From positions 34,547,373 to 34,611,372 of the forward strand of contig JBANSL010000008.1 in NCBI GenBank assembly GCA_037127255.1: a stretch of DNA of 64,000 nucleotides, written 5' to 3'. Of the stretch, positions 1 through 12,500 are shown in pieces. Made by a program: the position numbers and the translations under genes. Numbering within the stretch: the stretch's first letter is position 1; each line of letters begins with the position of its first letter. The DNA is from Persicaria tinctoria (lineage: Eukaryota; Streptophyta; Magnoliopsida; Caryophyllales; Polygonaceae). Below the pieces are notes generated by a model. It was given only the letters and a program-made list of their open reading frames with translations. It was not told where the DNA came from and made no database searches.

Positions 1-222
1 CTCCACTGCATTCTACAATAAATTTACTTTGTTTTCTTGCTTCCGCTTTGATAAAAGGCGGATCTTTTTCACACCAAAAACCCCCCATATTCTCTATTAG
101 AGATTAGACTTGCACTTGAATTGAGTAGATTTCCCTGTGGATCGACCTCTTGCATATACACTATACTAGTTGTGAGTTTGAGTATTCTTTGGCAATAACA
201 ACGACAGGTTTTCCTCTTGTCA
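1..222 (+). repeat. 5' LTR, 3' portion only
   Basis: This is nearly the same as the last 220 bp of the 3' LTR, including the shared run cttccgctttgataaaagg and the ending aggttttcctcttgt. The LTR end is placed at the CA just before the primer site. The roughly 5% difference between the two LTR ends (by eye) indicates an old insertion. Confidence 0.8.
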
Positions 223-226
223 AATT

Positions 227-243
227 TGGCGCCGTTGCCGGGG
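227..243 (+). promoter_or_regulatory. Primer-binding site, tRNA-Asp type
   Basis: TGGCGCCGTTGCCGGGG is the reverse complement of the 3' end of plant tRNA-Asp (GUC) including CCA. It lies 4-5 bp after the LTR end, the expected place for minus-strand priming. Athila-like elements are known to use this primer. Confidence 0.85.
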
Positions 244-360
244 AATTCTTATCAATTTCTTGTGTTTTTTTTATCGCTAACTTTTGTATATATTTACATC
301 TAACCCCGTCGTGGACCTATCTTACGGTTCATGACACCTTATTGCTAATATTTCTAGATA

Positions 361-1206
361 TTGAAGTTATGGTTGTTTCAGGGAGAGTATTTTCACAATT
401 ACCTCACAAGAGTGCAAAATTTATTTGACATCCGTTATTCACGGGATTTTCGAGATAGTTTGCAAGTTGTGGTGCTTTGCGTTTTTGAGGGCATGACTCA
501 CGAGACCCGAGAACTTGCCAGGTCCATAAACAATGGAAACTTTGTTGGTTTAGGAGTGTCAGGATTGTGGGATCTTTTCTGCTACATGGGTGACCAATCG
601 ACGAAGGAAGAATCCTACACTTCGACGTTTCAACCAATGGAGTACTCCGACCCGTCCAAGGAGGATTCAACCCATGTCTTGATGGAGAAAATAGGGCAAT
701 TACGTGACATGGTGAATCAAAATGGGGAAGCAATCATCCGACTCTCCCAAACATTGAAGGAGTTGGCAATTGAGCAATGTTCTATTCCTCAAATCGATGA
801 AAGCCAAGATGCAAGCAACGATGAATTCTCCGATAATGAAGAAGAGCATCTAGTGGTTATCGACACGAAATCTCAAGAGACGTCCCTAGAGATTGAGGAT
901 GTTTCGATGCTCCCTCCATTCGTAGAAATCATCTCCAACTCGCTTATCAAGGAGCCAAGTTCGGAACTAATTTATGTGGTTCCCAAACAAGAAGCTGGTA
1001 CTTTTTGCAAATTGGGAGATTTTGGTGAATATGTCGATCCATGGAGCCACTACTTCAACAAACCACCAATAGAGCTTTGTTGTTGGTCCTACATACCCTC
1101 GAGGGAGAATCAAGCTCGAATGAAGGGTAAGATGGTAATGGTTCTTATTGCTATATTTTTAATTACCAATTGTTTCATATTTAGTGTGCATTCGAATATC
1201 GGTTAG
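361..1206 (+). pseudogene. Retrotransposon gag-like ORF (Athila-type)
   Basis: An open frame of 281 codons follows the primer site. Residues 8-70 read like the plant retrotransposon gag core: YFHNYLTRVQNLF, then SLQVVVLCVFEGM, then ETRELARSINNGNFV, and a W-x-x-F-C-Y-M block. Residues about 105-140 form a probable amphipathic helix (EKIGQLRDMVNQNGEAIIRL). An acidic linker and a hydrophobic C-terminal stretch follow. No CCHC zinc knuckle or protease motif is visible. The frame stays open for 846 bp although the rest of pol is absent, so it may be a gag-only protein that relied on a partner element. The start is uncertain; an overlapping frame begins at 150. The hydrophobic end is too short and isolated to call an envelope. 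Confidence 0.6.
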
Positions 1207-2987
1207 GCACGAGAGTTTGATTTTCTTTTGAGGGCGCCGACGATGTCTGCTTGAGTCTTGAATGAGTGGATGAATAAACTGTTGAGCCAATGACAGTAAA
1301 CAAAGGCGCTACTTGGGAGGCAACCCAAAAGTTTTATATTTTCCTCCGTGTCTTTTGTTTTATCAGACTAGTTTTGGTTCTGTTCGGTTGTAGGAAGCTA
1401 ACACCGCATGGAGAAAAGGTGTTGAAGAGCTAAATTTCCCAGGCCGCCCCACGGCTAGGTTGTGTCGTGGCCTCTGACAGGACTGAAATGTTCCCTTTCC
1501 TCACTTTCCACCACCGCAGTGAACAAGTTAGTTTTTCTTTCTTTCTTTCATATTTTTATCTTTTGTTGTCTTTTATGTCATTGAGGACAATGCTTGATTT
1601 AAGTGTGGGGGAAGAATCGCATTGTATGATAGGATTGCATGTTTATTTTTAGTTTGCACTTTTATTTTTGTTTTTCGTTTATATTGCATATCAGCATGTT
1701 AGTGTTTAAAAAAATCCGAAAAAAATAAAATAAAAATTAGTTATTTATATATTGCATTGTTAGGATTAGGTCTTATTTCCCTATATGGATGTCGTTTGTC
1801 CTATATTCTATCTATTGAGATTTATGCCCCATGATGTGCTTGGATTGTTGAAGCCTTCGATATATGTTTTATATACTATTTGGTGAGCATGATTGATTAA
1901 TGATTGAGCACATAAAATCTTGGAATTTTTGGGTGATCTTGAAGTTCTAGACATGACCCGGTGAACTTATTTTAGCCTATTCAGGACTACACTTTATTTA
2001 GTCCTCTTGCTTGTTGAATGTAGTCTCTTCATTTGCTTCCTCTTTGGCTTGCATTGAGATATCTTTTTCAAGGCTGGATATTATGATTTCTGCATATGAC
2101 TTAAACATGATTGAGGCACCTTTATTAGCCCTATTTGACTCTATTCCCACCTTACATATTATCCTCTGCTTGAAGCCAGTTTGAGCCTAATTGCCTATTA
2201 TTTTGTAGCTCCACAAATTGTTTCCATAGCCAATGATAGCCTGTCCCCATCCGGGAATTAGGAATGGTTGGTGAATATTTATATTGTGGATGATGGTTTT
2301 AGTGGTGGATTGTATGTTTGAGATATCTTTATGAGATGTTTGATTCTTGCTAGTACATTCATTACTTGAGACCTAAGGAGGATAAAATTCACTTATGGGC
2401 AAAAGTCAAGGAAAATCATTTGATATAGCATGGATGAAAAAAAAAGTTAAAAAAAAAGGAATAAAGGAATAAATAAATGAGTTGAGTATGGTTTGTAAAG
2501 TTTTATGCTTGAGATTGGTGTTGTAAGACATTATAGAGATATGGTATGAGGAGTTTATGAGTGGTTTTATGATTTGGTTGCTTTCTTAGTTCCCGGATTA
2601 TGAGCACCACATGGCCTAAATTGTTCTATATGTTATATTTTCTACCTTGGCCCAATTACAACCCAATTGAAAGACCTCATGATTTTTGTTGTTGTGTGTA
2701 GAGTCACCGGCGGTGGAGAGCTAGAACACTGATGCAAGACTATTGTAGCTAAGCTTTTGAAGATTGAGTTTTGAGTGTAAACATTTAACCCTAAACACTT
2801 GAGCGAGAGTGAAACACATATTCCCTGTGAGGTCTAGAATGGATATGGTTGCCTGATTTCATTGATTATTGCAATTATGTGCTATGATGTTGTTAATCTA
2901 TTGTGTTTGCTAGTTTTTCATGCACTTAAAGATTATTGAGGTGGATACATGAATTGCTATTATGTGGGGCTGTAGAGTTGAGTTTTC
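1207..2987 (+). other. Non-coding 3' internal region of the Athila-like element
   Basis: No credible ORF. It holds GGGAGGCAACCCA (1315-1327) and a first GTGTGGGGGAA tract (1603-1613), both recurring landmarks downstream of the coding part of Athila/Tat elements. The rest is T-rich and unremarkable. It resumes at 24994 after the CACTA insertion, where cttgaggacacgcaaaggtt leads to the polypurine tract. Confidence 0.6.
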
Positions 2988-2999
2988 TATCACTACTAA

Positions 3000-3360
3000 A
3001 AAAACAGGATTTAGCAACGGATTTGGCAACGAATGACCGTGGCTAATCGGTTTAGCCACGGACTCAGCAACGGGCGGGCCATCCGTAGCCATATGCCTCG
3101 TGACTAAATTTGGGCCGATGTAGCAACGGAAAATAGCAACGAACTCATACCGTCGTGCCTAATTCCGTGGTTGGGTCTGATTTATGAATGTCGTGGTTGT
3201 GGCGACGACGACAGCATCGAAAATAGTCATCGCAAATGTCGTGGCTAATTTTGTAGCTGAGTTCATTGCTGATGTTGTTTCTTGCTTTAAGGTGGGCATC
3301 GTTGCCAAGGTTGTGGCTAAATTCGTGGCTTACGTTGTTGCGATTATTTGAATGCGCTAT
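3000..3360. repeat. Left subterminal repeats of the CACTA element
   Basis: Repeated 8-12 bp words built on TAGCAACGGA, GCCACGGA and GTGGCTAA occur in both orientations. In CACTA elements such arrays are transposase-binding sites. Similar words fill the other end of the element. Confidence 0.75.
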
Positions 3361-3502
3361 TTATACGATATAATATATATAATGTTATAGCTAATGCGTC
3401 TAAATACAAAACACAACATATGCACATAATGTACAACATCCATAAATACTACATCTGAGAAAAGGCACAACACATCTTAAGAATCTAGGCACTAGTTTGA
3501 GA

Positions 3503-4680
3503 ACTTCAGCCTTGTTCTTGCACCCAATGCTTCATTGGACCAATTTTTTCTACCCAAGTATCAAATTCAATGGCCCTGGTCAATTACAAAAATATAAAAT
3601 ACAAATCAAATACAAAATTTCAGGCATATTTATTACATAATCAAATAAACTCGTAATCGAACAAATTGATGGATTATAGATACAGAGGATGATGTGTTTT
3701 CTGGCTCACCTTCCTCCTTGAGTAACAAGTGATACCATACTAATCAATTTAGTGATTTATTTGACGTTTCACCTATCGAAAAACAAGATGATAAAGTGAA
3801 AAGGCAACTTTTCAATTAGAATAAGAGAGGAAATGGGGTGCTGAACTCATTGCACTAATTCTTGCATACATGTACTGCTTCCATTAGGATTCAATATCCT
3901 TATGCAGAAAATGCTTTGACAGATATGATTCAAACAGCAAATCAGAGCGCCTAACTAAACAAGAGGAAAACAAAAAATGTTGAGATCGATGTGAGTACAA
4001 ATATGTAAGAGTGCAAATTAAAGAAAGGAAGTTTGTACATACGTAGATCAATCGAGAAAGAACTAACCAGATGAGTAAGAGTTATAGCACAAATAGCCAG
4101 CTAGATCTGAGTGGGTGAGTGTCGGTGCGTCGAGGGAAGGACGGTGAAAGCGAAATCCGAGGAGGAAGAAAAGGGAACGAGCTCAGCTTCAGTCTTCAAT
4201 GGTGGGAGATCCATGAAGCCCCTTGAGCTCGAGATCTGAAGACGGAAGGACGAGGAAAGCGAGAGCAGAGGAGGAGCGTGGACGAAGGTACTCCAGGCGG
4301 CGGGGCTTCGCAGATCCGAGGAGGCGGCGGGGCTTCGCAGATCCGAGGAGGCGGCGGGGCATCGCAGATTCGAGGAGGCGGCGGGGCTTCGAAGATTCGA
4401 GGAGGCGGCGGGGCTTCGCAGATCCAAGGAGGCGGTGGGGCTTCGCAGATCCGAGACGGCGGCGGGGGGCTACGCAGATCCGAGGAGGCGGCGGGGCTTT
4501 GCAGATCCGAGGAGGCGGCGGGGCTTCGCAGATCCGAGGAGGTGGTGGGGATCCGTGACCAGGAGGAAGGAGGAAGAAGGAAGGAGAGGCATGAGGAACT
4601 TCAGAGAGAGAAGGCAGAGGCGCCTGTCATTGTGAAGCGGCAGATAGAAGAAAATTAGGGTTATAGCCTTCATTCATACT
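3503..4680 (-). pseudogene. Possible captured gene fragment in the CACTA element (minus strand)
   Basis: Read on the minus strand, about 4680 to 4560 looks like a plant 5' leader (AACCCTAATTTTCTTCTATC). A Ser/Ala/Arg-rich first exon made by the 27-bp repeats follows (minus ORF 4427-4101). A putative donor after GGAGGAAG lies near 3710. A possible last exon starts after a TTGACCAG acceptor near 3575, and its peptide contains EFDTWVEKIGPMKHWVQEQG before a stop at about 3503. Intervening parts contain stops. I do not recognise the protein. It could equally be the element's own decayed gene; the exon structure is inferred by eye. Confidence 0.35.
4285..4560. repeat. GC-rich 27-bp minisatellite
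   Basis: About ten tandem copies of a 27-bp unit containing GGGCTTCGCAGATCCGAGGA, with units of slightly altered length near 4465. Because 27 is a multiple of three, all frames stay open, giving Gly/Arg-rich plus-strand and Ser/Ala/Leu/Arg-rich minus-strand peptides. These ORFs are repeat by-products unless the minus-strand exon proves real. Confidence 0.9.
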
Positions 4681-4989
4681 GCTTTAAATTTTGGCCAAAA
4701 TTTTTGGGGGGAATTTACCGCCCAACATACACTTCAGGCGGTAAAATAATTTTAGGAGTCTAAATTTTTTTTCCCTTCACAATTTATATCTAGAAAATAA
4801 AACCATGAATACAACTATTTATTATACAATTATTATACAATATATATTTCAAATAAATTTATTTTATCAAATTTAATTAGATATCTATATGTTTTAAAAA
4901 TATTTTACCCAACATCATTAAACTAGTTAAGTATCCGTATCTTATGCGAATTTGTAAAATATCAATTTTAATATTTATAGGATTGGCAT
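4681..4989. other. AT-rich spacer inside the CACTA element
   Basis: No ORF or clear repeat. It links the GC-rich block to the 91-bp satellite. Confidence 0.5.
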
Positions 4990-6351
4990 AAAAAAATCAT
5001 ATAAAAAGAATTTATTAGTTAATTCAACATCTATTAGCCACTTATATGAATTTTTCTCAAAACACACTCTTATAGTATTTATAAAAGATTTTATTAGTTA
5101 ATATAATGCTTTATATAACATTTATGAGTCACTTGTATAAGTTTTCCACGAAACATACTCTTATATATGATTCTAATAAGAATTTACTAGTTAATATAAG
5201 CTTTTATTCAACATTTATTAGTCACTTATATGATTTTTCCTCAAAACATGCTCTTATAGTATTCTAATAAGAATTTACTAGTAAATATAAGGTTTTATTC
5301 AACATTTATTAATAACTTATATGAGTTTTCTTCAATACATACTCTTATATTATTCTAATAAGTATTTACTAGTGAAGATAAGCTTTTATTCAACAGTTAT
5401 TAGTCACTTATATGATTTTCCCTCAAAACATACTCTTATAGTATTGTAATAAGTATTTACTAGTTAATATAAGGTTTTATTCAACATTTATTAGCAACTT
5501 ATATGACTTTTCCGCAAAACATACTCTTATAGTATTCTAATAAGAATTTACTAGTCAATATAAGGTTTTATTCAACATTTATTAGTCACTTATATGAGTT
5601 TTCCTCAAAACATACTCTTATATTATTCTAATAAGTATTTACTAGTTAAGATAAGCTTTTATTTAACATTTATTAGTCACTTGTATGATTTTCCCTCAAA
5701 ACACACTCTTATAGTATTGTAATAAGTATTTACTAGTTAATATAAGGTTTTATTCAACATTTATTAGCCACTTATATGATTTTTCCTCAAAACATACTCT
5801 TATAGTATTCTAATAAGAATTTACTAGTCAATATAAGGTTTTATTCAACATTTATTGGTCACTTATATGAGTTTTCCTCAAAACATACTCTTATATTATT
5901 CTAATAAGTATTTACTAGTTAAGATAAGCTTTTATTCAACATTTATTAATAACTTATATGAGATTTCTTCAATACATACTCTTATATTATTCTAATACGT
6001 ATTTACTAGTGAAGATAAGCTTTTATTCAACAGTTATTAGTCACTTGTATGATTTTCCCTCAAAACATACTCTTATAGTATTGTAATAAGTATTTACCAG
6101 TTAATATAAGGTTTTATTCAACATTTATTAGCAACTTATATGATTTTTTCCTCAAAACATACTCTTATAGTATTCTAATAAGAATTTACTAGTCAATAAA
6201 AGGTTTTATTCAACATTTATTAGTCACTTATATGAGTTTTCCTCAAAACATACTCTTATATTATTCTAATAAGTATTTACTAGTTAAGATAAGCTTTTAT
6301 TCAACATTTATTAGTCACTTATATGAGTTTTCCTCAAAACATACTTTTATA
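4990..6351. repeat. 91-bp AT-rich satellite, left part
   Basis: About 15 tandem units of about 91 bp, each containing TATTTACTAGTTAAGATAAG-like, TTCAACATTTATTAGTCACT-like and TTTTCCTCAAAACATACTC-like segments. Early copies (4990-5150) are degenerate. Three unit types recur in order (GTTAAGATAAGC, GTTAATATAAGG, GTCAATATAAGG), for example near 5632/5722/5815, giving a roughly 273-bp higher-order period. The last unit is cut at 6351 by the LARD. Confidence 0.93.
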
Positions 6352-9300
6352 TGTAAAGGCCTGGATTTTTAAATAATAAATTTCAATAAATAATATAAAT
6401 GGATTTAAGTCGAAAAAAAAAAAAGATAAAATAAAATAAAAATTTAGAATGTTTGGAATTTCCGTCCTTGAGCTATTGGATTTTTCTAAATCTTTCGAAA
6501 CAAGTTCCGACATTAATTAAATGGAAATTTAAAATATGTTAAACTCTGCTTTTATATATTGAAAATTGGAAGATAATATTCGGATTTCATTTATTAAATT
6601 CGGATCTGGAAATTGAGAAATATTTTAACGAGTCGGGAAGGTCGAGAGAGTGGGATTCAAGATTTATTTTTTTTCGGGTATTTGAAATTTCAATTTGGAC
6701 CACAAGTGGGTCTTGTCCCTCTCCCTTTCATCCGAATGCAGGCAGCAAAATCAGCTCACCTTCCCCACTTTTGACCATTGGTAGTAGCAAGGCTCCAGCT
6801 GTATTTACCCTTATTTTGTGAAAATACCTACTACTCCCTTCCTCCTCCCTTATTCTCATGCTTTCCCATTTCTAGCAAGAAGACAACCCCCTTGCCCTTG
6901 CCTTGCAGTTCCCAAGCCAAAGCCCAGATTTGCTCCCTCTCAGCTTTCCCCTTGTACCATTTGGAAGGTCGGGTCACACCCCACTTTATTCCTCACTCAA
7001 ACACAACCCAAGCTCTCCCATACAAGCTCCTTTCTTTCCTTCCTTGTTGATCCAAATCACACAACCACCAGGAAATCACCCATTTCCGAGCTCCACTTCC
7101 TCCTCATTCCATTGAAGCTGCCGCGTCTCCTTCTCCACAAGCAGTAGCAGCACCGGCCCTCTTCATCGACGAGACCAGAGCACCTCCCACCTCCGCCAAA
7201 ACAGTAGCTCACTAGCTCCATCCCCACACCCCTGTTTTGCCGAGCCGAGGAGACACCAAGCCTAGCCCCGCCTCGCTCCTCTACTTCTTCTTCCTCGAGA
7301 TCAGTAGCCTCCAGCAGCCACCAGTAGAGGACAGCACCCAGGAGCTCCCCGGACACCGCCGGCGCCGACCGCCGCCGAGCCTCCTCCCCTGTATTCGCGT
7401 GACACGCCCGGTAAGCCACTCCTCCTCCTTTCGCTCGATAAGGCCATAAAGGTCCCCCCTTTATAACCCATCGTCTTCAAATCAGGACTCCCGAAGCTTC
7501 CCATGTCCTCGGCGAGCCCTGATTCCGACTCCGGCTGACCCAATCGAGCTCCGAGCTCCGTTCCGGCGAGCCCTCGCATCCGAATCAGAACCCCTCGGTG
7601 AGGATTCCTTTTCTCTCTTTTCTTCTTGCCGGTTAGTGTCCTTGGTGTCGGGGTAGACGGTCGGAGCTGGGTCGCCGCCGGCCAGCCTCCTCCCTCCCCC
7701 TTCCTTTCCCAGTTCTCGCACAGCGCTTGTTGGAGACGATGAACAGTATTTTCGGTTCAGTCTCCCTTCCTTCTGTTTTTGTTTGGACCGGTTCGGTTTT
7801 GGGCTTTTCAAAAAGAAATGAGCCGGTTCGGTTCACTTCATTAAAAGAGAGTTGGGCTGGGTTGGGCTGATTGGTTTGGATCCGAAAATAAAGGGGGATT
7901 TGGGCCTATTCCTTCATTTGGACCTAATTTTGTCATGAATTGTGTTATAAAATGTGTATTAATACTACAAGATTTATTTCGGGGATTTTCGGACTTAATA
8001 TTTAATTATTAAATAATTGGAGTATATATATTATAAAATAGTTTCAAAGAGACACTATTGGAATATGTTTTAAGTGAAGATTTAAATATGTTATTTTAGA
8101 GAATTTGAAATGAATTATGAGTTGTAATTTATAAATATAGTTGTGGAAATAGAATTATTTTGTGACTAAGTGTCAGAATTTATTTATGTAATGATTTTGA
8201 AAATAAACATGCCGGTATTGTGTTAATAATATGATTTTGAGAATTTGTTGAGGATTTAAATGATAAATGTCGGAATCTGGCCAAGTAAGAGTTAAGAAAT
8301 TATTTTGAATATGAGTTGACCTAATTTGGGATTTAAGAGTTGAGAAATATTGTTGGTGAGATTTATCAATGATTTTGATTAAATGGTTTTGGTTGATGTC
8401 GATCATATCGGAAAGGTTTTGGAAAAATGATTCTACCGTCGATTGGTTTTAAGGATGTTGAGAACTTGGGTTTCGTGTGTGTGAATGTTAGTCTGGTAGC
8501 TTACGGAAGTGGCTTGATAATAGGTGTGTATTGCGTTGGATTGCTTTTGGATTGCTTTGGACTTGCATTTGGGCCCTTGCTTGTATTATCCTGCTGTTCT
8601 GCATCTTCAGGTAAGTCTCTTCGGAGCTTACTCAGATTGAATAGAGTGATTCCCTGCTATAGGTGCATGATATACTAGGTGTTGCATTCATAATCAGCAT
8701 GCCATGTAGTACCATGCTAGGTTGCATCGATCGTTGAGCATTCTCTTTTCTTTGTGCGTATGTAAACAGAACGGCCGTATCTGTGATAGTCCTAGAGTCT
8801 TTGCTAGGGTCATAGGGTAGCCCAGTCTCATCGGGTACCCTGAGTCAATCGAGTACTTCCTTATATTATGATATGCCTGCGGGCTTTATTGTGGAGCGGG
8901 TTAGGCATGCGTGCCGCCCAATTATGAATGAATGCATTCACGAGCTGGCCAGTCTCCGCCTGTCGGAAGGGGTGGAGGTAGGAGAGGGATATGCCACTTG
9001 GCATTGTCTTGGGCCCTTTACAGTATTTCTGCACATTATTATGAACTAGGAGCATGCTAGTGTGTTTGAATTTCGTACTGCATTAGAGCATCTTTATTAG
9101 GTATAGCGTATATGTGTGCTTATGGTTGGGATGCAGAGTAAAGTGGGCATCGATCTGATCCCGCTCCAAATCAATTTTTTTAGGAATTATTTATGTTCAT
9201 CCTATCGGTGCTGTTTGCTTATTGCGCGGGTCATTTTGTCGGCGGAGAGTGAGCGCTGGAGTTATAGACTTCACCAGACTCTGATTATATTGTTTTGGAT

Positions 9301-9579
9301 TTATACTTTTGACTCCGTTTTGACCCGGCCCCGCCGTGGCACTTGTATATGTACCCTACTTCCGCTTTACTTCCGTTTGAAATGGTTTCCGCGACATAGT
9401 CTTAGGACAGGTTAAGGGTACCCAACGGCCCTACGATATTTTCAGGGTTTGAAATCCCTCCTTATTTCTGACCATAAAAATGAGTTTGAAACCTCGACCT
9501 GTACCTGGATTGCAAGATCCGAACAAGGGGTTTTATCCCTTGAAACGTAACCCGGAAATCATAATTCTGGGCCGTTACA
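6352..9579 (+). repeat. LARD LTR A (3228 bp)
   Basis: Runs from TGTAAAGGCC to GGGCCGTTACA. It has AT-rich flanks and a GC/pyrimidine-rich core (about 6720-7700) resembling a transcribed leader. Several short ORFs in that core overlap on both strands and recur unchanged in the other LTRs. They look like composition effects and are not annotated as genes. Confidence 0.95.
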
Positions 9580-12500
9580 AAGATGGTATCAGAGCTGAGG
9601 TTGTGCAATTCGGGTACAAAAGGGTCGAGTGTATGTTTTGGAAAACCGCCCATGAATTTCAAATGATTTGAAAGTGTTTTAAAGGGGCAAAATGAACTTA
9701 AGGGGCCTAACCTAAATTGGATTAAGTAATGAACTCGACTTGTAATAAAAGATGAAAACCGACCAGATGGGTTGGGAGAATCAAATGAGATCATTATGAG
9801 TGTTATTAACTGATTCGGTGCTGAGTGCTTGCTATGCTAGAGATCTGACTTGGTATGCCTAACAATGAGTTGTGTATTGACTGACCTATGCAAACGAGAT
9901 AGCGGGAGTGCCTTATTTCTACATTGTCAAACCCAGCTTGTGTAAAACAACCCCTTCCACTACGTTTGTTAAACCATTGACGGATTTATCTAGCTTTCCT
10001 TGGATGCCAGTGTCTTCCCCGGGAAATTGGGTTGGTAAACACATTGTTTCGGGGATTATGGTTGGATGTTAGGTTGTCTGAGTGAGTGTTGGAAGTTCTT
10101 GATGTCGCTTGAGTTAAAAGTGAGGTGTTTATGGGGCTGTCCTTCCTTATAATCAACTAGTGTCTTCTTGCCATGAAGAGTCGTACCAGAGTCACACGGG
10201 AAAGAGGGGTGATAAGTCGGTTGGGAAAAGTCAATGGTTGCCCTTAGGGATCTCTGCCCGGTTGTAATGGTGACTCTCTCTGAATTGCATGACTTGATTC
10301 TGTAATCTTCCGTGTGTGCCTCGCAAATGATCATATTAGTATAAGGCTACTCATGTTATGCCTTGTTTTCCATCATGATTATATGTCGTCATAGCATGTC
10401 CACTTGGCCTATTGTATTGCATGTATGATTGATTTGAAAGCATAAACCACATGATATGAACCTATATGCTTTTGTTTTCGCCTGGGTTAGGTCCATGATA
10501 GTGTGATAAACTCTCCTCTGTACAATTTCTTGGAAATGATCTCCTTAACATGCTAGATGATGATGTGTCGATGCTCCTTATTCCTTTTGTGACAAGAATC
10601 TATCACATGTCCATCCGTTTTGTATTCGTCAAATTGAATAGTGGTGATGATTTTGCAAGTTGATATTGTTGTGTGTTACTTGCGTGGAATGGAGAATAGG
10701 AGGTTTAATTGAGTCTTGGTGGATGAATGTTTCATCCTAGGGTGTGATGATTTGAACTCATGTTCCCGTATTCTAGTCATATTGCTCAATACTTGGACTC
10801 GTGTTATTCATCGTAAAAACCTTCCTCATGCTTCTGTATTGTTGGAATGTGATTGAATTAAATTCTTGCATGTCTTCATGATTAGTGTATGCGTGCATCG
10901 TATGTTATGTTGGGCCTTTAGTATCATGTAGGATCCCTGGTTGTGACTTGTGTGAATTATATCTTGCCTGCATTATTGCTGATTCTTTCTCGAGCTAGGT
11001 TCCGGATAGTGTGGTTCTTCCCTCTTTCTATTATCATAACCTGTCTTACTCATGCAAGATAATTGATGTTGAATTCAATGATTGATTTGCTTTTCGTAAT
11101 GGTTAATCATAGCATGCTCACATGTTTTCACTCGATAGTGTTCCCTATTACTCCAGGATATCCTCTTGTGCTTGTATAACTGTATGACTTGGTACCTCGC
11201 ATGATCCCACACCACACTATGTCCTGATTTCGCATACTCATGATGCATGAATGCTAGGAGGAATCTAGCCAAATTACCTTGATTGTGCTCGCGTCCGGTA
11301 TGTGCCAGTAGTGTCCTGTAGGGCTTATGATTTCCAATATGACCCGCCAAATGATCACGTGTTGTGCTTGTTCTATGGTTGATGACTATCGTACCGTTTT
11401 ATGTGCCCTACGACAATTCATTCCTAGCATGATTATGATCTATCGTCGTGATGTTCTATTTGTTACTCTGTGGTGATCCCTCTTATTTCATGGACATTAT
11501 GATGAACTCCTTTAAACGATTCTTGACTATGTCATGCCTCATCGTGTACCGCTAGCATCATGTAGGACCTATGCTTTCTAAATGTGACCCTTCGTCTGAT
11601 TGCATGCTATTCTTGACTTATTATATGATCATTGTTGCCATATGCGATAGATACCATGCTGCTCTACATGTTCTCGTATAACATTATGTCAGATTATTAT
11701 GATAAGCCCATCATGATTTGTTGATATATATACCTCGCTAGTGCCTTGCTCATATTGTGATATTCGCTCTGCTTGGTAAATCCCGTATATCTCGCTTCAG
11801 ACTACTAGGCGTTATGGCTTCATGAATCGATAGACTGTTAGCTTGTCTCGCATGCACTTCAGTGTAGGACTTGATTGTGCCTTTTGGAATGAATATGCAT
11901 GTCGTTCTCTTTGAGATAGGTACATGTTAGTGTGGATTAATATGATTGGTATGCCCATGATGAATTTGTGTCTGATTGTCACAATTGCAACCTAATAGGC
12001 TTTCATAAGGGCGTCGTTGCTATTCTCGGGTCGGAGTTTTGTCTCTAGTTGTCGTCTTAGTATTAGTCCGTGGTTGGTTCCGAGAGGAACTTTTGGTTGT
12101 CTTCTCTTGTCATTCCCCTATCTCCGCTAACTTGGACCCTATGCGATACATTCGACGAGCGACCGCATGGAAGGGGGAACGAAAAGTTAGATAGCGATAG
12201 CGCAGTGCAGCAGAAGCGTGGGCCCATAACCCACGGGCCCCAGGATCAACGATTTCGGAAAGACAAACACGTTTCGAGAATGACGGTTACTGATCACGAT
12301 ATGACTTGCAAGCGAGAGTGTCCTTTGTTCGAATTGTTAATTCTTCTGAATTTGTTGGTGATGATATTGCACTGACCTGACGATGAGATTTACGTGTTGG
12401 TGTGCTGACTTGGTATGATTTTGCGCCTTATAGTTGTCTGATTGTCTATTGTCTATGATGGTATGATTTTGCGCCTTATAGTTCTAATGTGTCATGAACC

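Noticed and set aside
1090..1206. Hydrophobic C terminus of the gag-like ORF as an envelope or membrane protein
   Set aside because: A single hydrophobic stretch at the end of a degenerate frame, with no signal peptide or separate ORF; more likely read-through into non-coding sequence.
4101..4673. Gly/Arg- and Ser/Ala-rich ORFs around the 27-bp repeat
   Set aside because: Any 27-bp repeat without stops is open in all frames; no independent evidence for protein, except the tentative minus-strand exon already listed as weak.
4990..6351. CRISPR-like array (regular repeats of about 91 bp)
   Set aside because: Head-to-tail satellite without unique spacers, in a plant transposon.
6778..7836. Many overlapping ORFs of 60-120 codons on both strands in the LARD LTR, repeated in LTRs B and C
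   Set aside because: They overlap each other on opposite strands, have biased composition from the GC/pyrimidine-rich core, and show no motif. Identity between copies reflects recent duplication, not selection.
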